Position numbers and translations under genes: made by a program. Of a stretch of 5,545 nt of DNA, positions 1 to 5,545 are shown piece by piece; the first letter of the stretch is position 1, and each line of letters starts with the position of its first letter. Below the pieces are notes generated by a model, which saw nothing but the letters and a program-made list of their open reading frames with translations, was not told the origin of the DNA and did no database searches. The DNA is from Spirochaetaceae bacterium (lineage in GTDB: Bacteria; Spirochaetota; Spirochaetia; Treponematales; Treponemataceae), in contig JAISTZ010000124.1 in assembly GCA_031272345.1 (NCBI GenBank), forward strand, positions 1 to 5,545. The letters run 5' to 3'.

Positions 1-1751
1 CGTCCCTCTTCAACTGCGCGGCCCTGGTGCACCGGGGAAAAATCCTGGCCCTTGTGCCCAAAACCTACATCCCCAACTACGGTGAATTCTACGAAAAGCG
101 TCATTTTGCAAGCGCCCAGGCCCTCCAGGGAGACCCCCAGGGGCGCACCACGGTACGGCTGAGCGATGCCTTCCCCGCCGTTCCCTTTGGGACGGACATC
201 ATCATCGCGGACAGGGAACACGAGGCCATCGCCGTAGGGGTGGAAATCTGCGAGGACCTGTGGGTTCCCTCCCCGCCGTCGGTGTCCCACGCCCTTGGGG
301 GGGCCACAATCATCGCGAATCCCTCGGCCAGCAACGAAATCATCGGCAAGGCGGCCTACCGGCGGATGCTCACGGCGTCCCAGTCGGCCCGGCTCGCCTG
401 CGCCTACCTCTACGCCGACGCGGGTCCGGGGGAATCCACCACGGACATGGTCTTCAGCGGCCACAGGGTGATTGCGGAAAACGGCGTCATCCTGGGGGAG
501 ACGCGGCTTTTTTCAGACACCCTCCTCATCGCGGACATCGACGTGGAGCGGCTCGTGCAGGAACGGCGCCGCATGGTCACCTACGGGGACTGCGCGGGAA
601 ACGCGGCCCGGGCGCGCGGAGCGGGCGTCCCTGCCTACCGGGTGATTCACGCGGACCTCGACATCCCCGGGAGCCCCACAATCGGCTTCCTGCCCCAGGG
701 AAGCGGCAAAACGGGGGGAGCGCTCAGGCGGGTGATTGACCCCCGCCCCTTTGTGCCGGGCCGGGAAGAGGAACGGGAAGAACGGAGCCGCGAAGTCGTC
801 ACCCTGCAAGCCCAGGGACTGGCAAAGCGCCTCAGACACACGGGCGCAAGGACCGCCGTCATCGGCATATCCGGGGGCCTCGATTCCACCCTGGCCCTCC
901 TGGTGACACACCGGGCCTTTGAAATCCTGGGGAAGCCCCCTGCGGACATCATCGCGGTCACCATGCCCTGCTTCGGCACCACCGGCCGCACCCGGAAGAA
1001 CGCCGAAGCCCTGGCCCGCTCCCTGGGCGCGGACTTCCGGTGCATCCCCATCGCGGAGGCGGTACGCCGTCACTTTGAGGACATCGGCCACGACGGAACC
1101 ACCGCGGACATCACCTACGAGAACGCCCAGGCCAGGGAGCGAACCCAGGCGCTCATGGACCTGGCGAACCAGACCGGGGGCATCGTCATCGGCACGGGGG
1201 ACCTGTCGGAGCTGGCCCTGGGGTGGGCCACCTACAACGGCGACCATATATCCATGTACGGGGTGAACGCCTCAATCCCCAAGACCCTGGTGCGGTATCT
1301 GGTGGAGTGGTTCATGGGGCGCGCAAAGACCGCCCCCGAGCGGGACACCCTCAGGGACATCCTGGACACCCCCGTAAGCCCGGAGCTCCTTCCGGCGCAG
1401 ACGGGCGGCGGCATCGTCCAGAAGACCGAAGAGATTGTCGGCCCCTACGAACTCCACGACTTCTTCCTCTATTATCTTATACGATGGGGATTTGCACCAT
1501 CAAAGATTTGCTTTCTGGCGGAAGAGGCCTTCCGGGGTCGCTACGACAAAGACACGATCCTCCGGTGGCTCCGGGTCTTTTACAAGCGGTTTTTCAGCCA
1601 GCAGTTCAAGCGGTCCTGCCTGCCCGACGGCGCGAAGGTGGGCACCGTGTCCCTGTCTCCCCGGGGGGACTGGCGTATGCCCAGCGATGCCGAAGCCGCC
1701 GTATGGCTCACAGAGATTGATCGGCAAGGAGCTTTTGCCGGGAAAGTCTGA
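1..1751 (+). CDS. nadE: Glutamine-dependent NAD+ synthetase, 5'-truncated by the window edge
   Basis: This enzyme makes NAD+ from nicotinic acid adenine dinucleotide, ATP and glutamine in the cytoplasm, the last step of NAD biosynthesis. The frame is open from base 3 and gives 582 residues. The N-terminal half is a nitrilase-fold glutaminase: the catalytic lysine is in VPKTY (residue 20) and the nucleophilic cysteine in GVEICEDLW (residue 83, bases 249-251). The catalytic glutamate should lie upstream of the window. The second half is the ammonia-dependent synthetase: the ATP-binding loop SGGLDS is at residues 290-295, and GTGDLSELALGW and YNGDHISMYGVNASIPKT follow. From the family, about 95 N-terminal residues are missing, for a total near 680. 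The GTG at base 27 is internal because family-like sequence (LFNCAALVHRGK) precedes it. The C-terminus looks complete. The 3' end overlaps the convergent kinase gene by 44 bases. The gene is visibly G+C-richer than its neighbours. Confidence 0.96.
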   Translation, partial: SLFNCAALVHRGKILALVPKTYIPNYGEFYEKRHFASAQALQGDPQGRTTVRLSDAFPAVPFGTDIIIADREHEAIAVGVEICEDLWVPSPPSVSHALGGATIIANPSASNEIIGKAAYRRMLTASQSARLACAYLYADAGPGESTTDMVFSGHRVIAENGVILGETRLFSDTLLIADIDVERLVQERRRMVTYGDCAGNAARARGAGVPAYRVIHADLDIPGSPTIGFLPQGSGKTGGALRRVIDPRPFVPGREEEREERSREVVTLQAQGLAKRLRHTGARTAVIGISGGLDSTLALLVTHRAFEILGKPPADIIAVTMPCFGTTGRTRKNAEALARSLGADFRCIPIAEAVRRHFEDIGHDGTTADITYENAQARERTQALMDLANQTGGIVIGTGDLSELALGWATYNGDHISMYGVNASIPKTLVRYLVEWFMGRAKTAPERDTLRDILDTPVSPELLPAQTGGGIVQKTEEIVGPYELHDFFLYYLIRWGFAPSKICFLAEEAFRGRYDKDTILRWLRVFYKRFFSQQFKRSCLPDGAKVGTVSLSPRGDWRMPSDAEAAVWLTEIDRQGAFAGKV

Positions 1752-2907
1752 GGGGCAGGGTGATGATGAAGGCAGTGCCTTCCCCCGGCTCGGAGACGAC
1801 AGCGATGTCGCCGAAAAATTCCCGGATGATTTTGTAGACCATGGTGAGCCCCAGGCCGGTGCCGTCAGCTTTGGTGGTAAAATAGGGCTCGAAAATGCGG
1901 GAGAGGGTCCTGTCGTCCATGCCGGCCCCCGTGTCCGTGACGGTGAGGGTGTACCGGTCGTTTTTTACCTTTGACGCCAGGGTCAACTCGCCCCCATCGG
2001 GCATGGCGGCGATCGCGTTTTGCGCCAGATTCAGGAGCGCCTGGTTGAAGAGCTTTTCGTCCACCAGCACCCTGGCCGGAAGATCGTCAACCTTGGCCTC
2101 CAAAAAGAGTGACAACGTGATTCCCTTGCTCCGGAGCTCCGGCTCAAGGAATTCCGCGTACCGGGCAACCAGGGCGTCCGGGTCTTTTAAGGCGAATTCC
2201 GGCTTTACGGGCCGCACTGCCAGGAGAAAATCCACGATAATCTTGTTCAGCCGGTCGATCTCCTCGTTGATCACCTCCAGATAGTGCTCGGCGTACTGCT
2301 CCGCCGGCAGGGTCCGGGACTGCCGGGCCTTTGCCAGGGCCTTCTGCATGAGCTGGATGTGGATGCTGATGCTCCCCAGGGGATTCTTTATCTCGTGGGC
2401 CACATTTGCCGCCAGATTCGTCAGGCTGGAGAGGTTCTCCATGCGGCGGATTAAAAGCTGCTGGTTGAACCGCTCGGTGATGTCGTCAATTTTGATGATG
2501 AGCCCCGCGATTTTTTTGCCTTGCACCAGGGGCACCGCTGAAATCGACACGTGCCGGAAGGAGTCCCCGGCGATCTCCAGGGGAAATTCCCTGGAAGCGA
2601 CCTTCTGAGTCACCCAGAGGGAGCGCACGAAGGCAGCAGCGTCCTCGTCGGCGATGTTTTCCCACAGGGGCGTCTCCGAGACCCAGGGGTCCGAGAGGGG
2701 CCGGGAAAAGGGCAGGAGCCCCTCGGCGGCCCTGTTGCTCTGCATGACGATTCCGGCGTTGTCGCAGACAATCAGCCCCGTGGAAAGGGATTCCAGGATT
2801 GAATCCTGCATTTCCTTTTCCTGGGAAATCTCTTCGATAAGCTGTTCAACCTGCTCGCTCGTGAGTTTTGAGAGTTTTTTTGATACCCGCTTTACGAACC
2901 CGTCCAT
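1708..2907 (-). CDS. PAS-domain sensor histidine kinase, cytoplasmic, NtrB/AtoS-like
   Basis: This is a 399-residue two-component sensor kinase that should autophosphorylate on a histidine and pass the phosphate to a response regulator. In order it has a charged, probably coiled N-terminus (residues 5-35) and a PAS domain (about 35-145, with GLIVCDNAGIVMQSN). The dimerisation/phosphoacceptor domain follows, with H-box VAHEIKNPLGS and His171 (bases 2395-2397). The ATPase domain has N-box NLAQNA (Asn293, Asn297), G1 DTGAGM (325-330), F-box FEPYFTT (339-345) and G2 GTGLGL (349-354), so all catalytic boxes are intact. I see no transmembrane segment or signal peptide, so it should sense an internal signal or a partner protein. 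The ATG at 2907 is chosen because it has a purine-rich site upstream, starts just before the conserved part, and lies 4 bases after the preceding stop. The frame stays open upstream to 3138, but only as antisense-free overlap inside the preceding gene. No response regulator is visible. Resemblance to spirochaete AtoS-type kinases is recollection only. Confidence 0.93.
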   Translation of the reverse strand: MDGFVKRVSKKLSKLTSEQVEQLIEEISQEKEMQDSILESLSTGLIVCDNAGIVMQSNRAAEGLLPFSRPLSDPWVSETPLWENIADEDAAAFVRSLWVTQKVASREFPLEIAGDSFRHVSISAVPLVQGKKIAGLIIKIDDITERFNQQLLIRRMENLSSLTNLAANVAHEIKNPLGSISIHIQLMQKALAKARQSRTLPAEQYAEHYLEVINEEIDRLNKIIVDFLLAVRPVKPEFALKDPDALVARYAEFLEPELRSKGITLSLFLEAKVDDLPARVLVDEKLFNQALLNLAQNAIAAMPDGGELTLASKVKNDRYTLTVTDTGAGMDDRTLSRIFEPYFTTKADGTGLGLTMVYKIIREFFGDIAVVSEPGEGTAFIITLPLRLSRQKLLADQSL

Positions 2908-2911
2908 GGGA

Positions 2912-5545
2912 TTACGGCGCCTCCCGGGTCCAATTCGCCGCGTCAAAAATATCATCGTGCACAAAGACCCATTCATCGTCCGCGATTTTGAAGGTGTTTT
3001 TGTTGTGATGGTAGGCCGCCCATTGGTGATTGATGGTGATATACACGCCCTCGTCTTTCGGCGTTGTTGTAAGGGGATTTCCGGTGAAGGGATTTTTGGG
3101 CGCGTCAATGATTCCGGCGGTTGCAAGGACAGGGACATCCGCGTTGGTCATAAAACGGCCGTCCGTTGCAAGCGGCCCGTGGGCGTTGAAATCCTTCACC
3201 AGAAGAACAGGGTTATATGCCTCCCGCCGTTCTTCCGGAACAGGGATGTTGTCCCCGGCGATGTGAGCGTCAAGATTCGCCCCGTGGTCCGACACGATGA
3301 TGATTCTGGTGTTGTCATAGACCCCGTTTGTTTTGAGCGCCTCAAGCCACTCCCCCATCCGGTGAAAGAACGCCGCATTTGCGTGATAGGCGCCCTCTCC
3401 CGCAAATTCCCCATGACCCTTATCGGTGACGTCCCGTGCCGGGGTGTAGGAAGGATATTGGAGAAAGACGCTGTTGTGGGGTGTAAGGTTGACAAGAAAA
3501 ATCACCTGCCCCTCTGTTGCGCCGTAGTCTGTTAATTCAGGCAGAAAATCCATAAGCGAATATGAATCAATAAACGTGAACATGGAATCGAACCGATTCA
3601 TATTCCAGTAGTTGCCGCTGTCGTACACGAAATAGCGCATAAATACCGGGCACACCTTGAACAAGGAAAACCACGCCATGTTGCGCATGATCGCATCCCG
3701 CGAGGTATTTACCCCAAAATCATGTTCCAGGTACCACAGGGCCCGGTAATTCCCCAGGGTATTCATTGCCCGCACACGCTCGTCGTTTTTAAAAATTCTG
3801 ATGTCGCTTATCATTTCCCGGTTCGCCGAAGGCGGGTCTGTCACGGTAACCTGGAATCCGGCGCCGCTGAACAGCAGGGGCAAAACACGGAGGGATTCGC
3901 CGGTCTTTGCTTCGATTGAAAGGGTATTCCGCGCGTTCATTGCCCGGGGTGTATACTCGTATCCGCCGAACAGCGGGGGCGCGCCGAAGAGCGTGTGCAT
4001 TCCGTAGGACACCGTGTTGGGGTAATACACGAACCCGTCAAAGTCCCTCTCCATGTGGGGCGCTTCGGCAAAAACCGGTTTGACATATCCGCTTATTGCC
4101 CGGTCGGCCATGAGGACAACCACGTTGGGTTTTGTTTTGGAAAGTGAAAACACCGGTTTGAGCACGTGAACCGCCCCGGCATCTGATTCCCGCAGCGATG
4201 CAACCTCTGAATATCCCCGTTGAATTTGTATGCCGTGGTACACCGACAAACCGCTCAGGGCAAGTACACAACAATACATGCACAAGAGGGCCGGGCGGAG
4301 TTTATTGTTTTTGATGAGCATAAAAAAGACGATCAACACCGCCAGAATAGCGGCGCAGTTTGCCGCAATGGCTGCCATGCCGGGAAAGAGCGTGTCAGGG
4401 TTGTCGAACAAAAAGATGTTTGAGATGGTGCCGTAGTTGCCGGAGAACACAACCGTGTCGATGAGCGCGGAGAGGGAAAGGCCGCAAACAGCCATGGCAA
4501 AAATTGACTTAACTTTTGTTCCAAAAAGGAAATAGAGACACAATCCCCAAAAGAGAAACAGGCCGGAAAATTCACAGACATTGTGCCGCAAAAACGCGAA
4601 GGGGGACGAATAGGTGTCGATAAAACTGAATTCCCCAGGGGATGACGCGAAGACCGCGGAGGGGATGTACCAGCCCATGAGCAGGGCGAGGAGGAGGGCA
4701 GATGCGGCAAAGAGCCGTGTGCGGGAACCTGGGTCAGCGGCGAGCCGGGAGCTTGCGGGCAGGAGAATCCCCGCGAGTAATTTTTGCGTCCAGATCAGAA
4801 CCAGGGGAACAGCCAGGGCGGAGATGAAGAAGAGCCGTTTTTTTAAGCTGGCGGAATTAAAAAAGAACACATAGCATATCAACAGCAGAATCAAAAGGGT
4901 GACGAGGATGCGCAAAATCTTTCCGGGATTTTTAATTTTGTAGAAAATATTTTTTACCAGGGAAAACACGTTGTTCAATGTCCAGTAGAGAACCAGCCCG
5001 GCAGGGGACTTGTACAGGAGCACAAGGAACACCGCCCCCAACCCAAAGACTTGCACCTTCTCCCGCAGCGGGAGCCCCCTGGTGTAGATCATGCCCGCCC
5101 CGTAATTTATCGCCGTCATCATTAGCGGCAGGACGTTGATGGAAAAGCCGTTGATATTCCACAGTCCGTCGGGCGCGCTCATATCCCGGATGAACAAAAA
5201 GGAGATTCCCCTGAGGGCGTCGAGATGGGAGAGGTATGAATACGCCGCGATGAAAAACGGTATTTGAATCACCAGCCCCAGGGAGCTCCGCAGGGAATAC
5301 ACGGGGTGATAGTGATTCTGCCGGTAGTAGGTGGAAATCAGCAAATACTGTTCGTCACCCTTAAACGCCGATTTGATGATGTCAATTTCCGGTTTTAATT
5401 TCTTCTGTATTTCACGCTCAGCCTCCTGCCACTTTTCCGCCACAATATACATGGGCAGGCACAGGACGCTGATTCCAACGCTCACTCCCAGGATGGAATA
5501 TCCGGGTGTTACGAACACCCGCTGAGTCAACACAAAGATGAACTC
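2912..5545 (-). CDS. YidC/Oxa1-like insertase domain fused to a sulfatase/LtaS-like phosphotransferase domain, 5'-truncated
   Basis: A single open frame of 877 residues reaches the right edge, so the start is not visible. The GTG at 5533 is not convincing, because the four codons before it (EFIF) continue a hydrophobic N-terminus. Residues 1-207 resemble the YidC core: a first helix (12-34), a charged hairpin (WQEAEREIQKKLKPEI), LVIQIPFFIAAYSYL (91-105), then three more helices ending in SPAGLVLYWTLNN. Residues 210-436 hold about seven further helices of no family I recognise. Residues ~470-815 form an alkaline phosphatase/sulfatase-superfamily domain. It has NVVVLMADR (Asp481, likely metal ligand), GMHT (Thr518, likely nucleophile), LTPHNS (His690, likely substrate binding) and IIIVSDHGAN (Asp753, His754, metal ligands). 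A tail rich in His and Trp closes the protein. By family, such domains transfer or hydrolyse phospho- or sulfo-groups on envelope glycans or lipids; the substrate here is unknown. The histidine kinase gene follows after 4 bases. Domain calls are from motifs read by eye. Confidence 0.9.
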   Translation of the reverse strand, partial: EFIFVLTQRVFVTPGYSILGVSVGISVLCLPMYIVAEKWQEAEREIQKKLKPEIDIIKSAFKGDEQYLLISTYYRQNHYHPVYSLRSSLGLVIQIPFFIAAYSYLSHLDALRGISFLFIRDMSAPDGLWNINGFSINVLPLMMTAINYGAGMIYTRGLPLREKVQVFGLGAVFLVLLYKSPAGLVLYWTLNNVFSLVKNIFYKIKNPGKILRILVTLLILLLICYVFFFNSASLKKRLFFISALAVPLVLIWTQKLLAGILLPASSRLAADPGSRTRLFAASALLLALLMGWYIPSAVFASSPGEFSFIDTYSSPFAFLRHNVCEFSGLFLFWGLCLYFLFGTKVKSIFAMAVCGLSLSALIDTVVFSGNYGTISNIFLFDNPDTLFPGMAAIAANCAAILAVLIVFFMLIKNNKLRPALLCMYCCVLALSGLSVYHGIQIQRGYSEVASLRESDAGAVHVLKPVFSLSKTKPNVVVLMADRAISGYVKPVFAEAPHMERDFDGFVYYPNTVSYGMHTLFGAPPLFGGYEYTPRAMNARNTLSIEAKTGESLRVLPLLFSGAGFQVTVTDPPSANREMISDIRIFKNDERVRAMNTLGNYRALWYLEHDFGVNTSRDAIMRNMAWFSLFKVCPVFMRYFVYDSGNYWNMNRFDSMFTFIDSYSLMDFLPELTDYGATEGQVIFLVNLTPHNSVFLQYPSYTPARDVTDKGHGEFAGEGAYHANAAFFHRMGEWLEALKTNGVYDNTRIIIVSDHGANLDAHIAGDNIPVPEERREAYNPVLLVKDFNAHGPLATDGRFMTNADVPVLATAGIIDAPKNPFTGNPLTTTPKDEGVYITINHQWAAYHHNKNTFKIADDEWVFVHDDIFDAANWTREAP
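2920..2925 (-). promoter_or_regulatory. Ribosome binding site of the histidine kinase gene
   Basis: On the - strand GGGAGG lies 12 bases before the ATG at 2907. It is built from the last sense codons (Arg-Glu-Ala-Pro) of the upstream fusion gene, whose TAA is at 2914-2912. The spacing is somewhat long. There is no other in-frame start between the stop and this ATG, so the site supports the chosen start and suggests translational coupling of the two genes. Confidence 0.6.

Noticed and set aside
513..1247. Long - strand open frame opposite nadE
   Set aside because: It is rich in Gly, Arg, Ala and Asp, as expected from the G+C-rich nadE codons read backwards. nadE motifs on the + strand are unambiguous here.
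1462..1515. A+T-rich patch inside nadE, suggesting a recombined or damaged segment
   Set aside because: The frame is intact, and the residues encoded (LYYLIRWGFAPSKICFLAEEAF region) fit the conserved helical segment of the synthetase domain.
1768..1782. Inverted repeat GAAGGC-AGT-GCCTTC just after the nadE stop as a terminator
   Set aside because: The stem is only 6 bp, no T-run follows on either strand, and the bases encode the conserved Glu-Gly-Thr-Ala-Phe of the kinase.
2908..3138. Longer kinase with 77 extra N-terminal residues starting at 3138
   Set aside because: The extra part overlaps the conserved 3' end of the fusion gene in another frame, is unlike any sensor domain, and the ATG at 2907 has an upstream Shine-Dalgarno-like site.
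2654..3535. Long + strand open frame (about 293 codons) running antisense across the kinase/fusion gene junction
   Set aside because: It lies wholly opposite two well-supported genes, has no recognisable domain or start signal, and its protein looks like antisense translation.
5531..5533. GTG as the true start of the fusion protein
   Set aside because: The frame is open to the window edge with hydrophobic codons before it, and a few N-terminal residues would be expected upstream. The real start is probably outside the window.

Overview
The window is essentially all coding. It holds three genes, and the two at the edges run off the ends. On the + strand, bases 1-1751 carry the last 582 codons of a glutamine-dependent NAD+ synthetase (NadE). 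On the - strand, reading from the right edge leftwards, comes a very large membrane protein (5545-2912, 5' end missing). After a 4-base gap follows a soluble PAS-domain sensor histidine kinase (2907-1708). The kinase gene and nadE converge and overlap by 44 bases at their 3' ends. There is no stretch above 300 bases without a gene. I see no RNA gene, insertion sequence, CRISPR array or convincing terminator.

The unusual gene is the right-hand one. Its first ~200 visible residues look like the five-helix core of a YidC/Oxa1 membrane insertase. About 230 residues holding seven more predicted helices follow, and then a ~400-residue C-terminal domain of the alkaline phosphatase/sulfatase superfamily (LtaS/OpgB-like phosphotransferase type). 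All of this is one uninterrupted frame. Helix count and loop charges agree with a protein whose catalytic domain sits outside the cytoplasmic membrane. The arginine of the YidC hydrophilic groove appears to be replaced by serine, so the insertase half may have been recruited for another job.

The kinase gene is almost certainly co-transcribed with this fusion gene, because its ribosome binding site lies inside the last codons of the fusion. No response regulator is in the window. A plausible but untested reading is an envelope-modifying enzyme linked to a cytoplasmic NtrB/AtoS-like sensor. nadE looks like an unrelated housekeeping neighbour.

Organism: a bacterium of moderately high G+C, richest in nadE and lower in the fusion gene. 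The style of the kinase and the fusion protein reminds me of spirochaetes (Treponema relatives). This is recollection of protein style, not a search result, and confidence is low.
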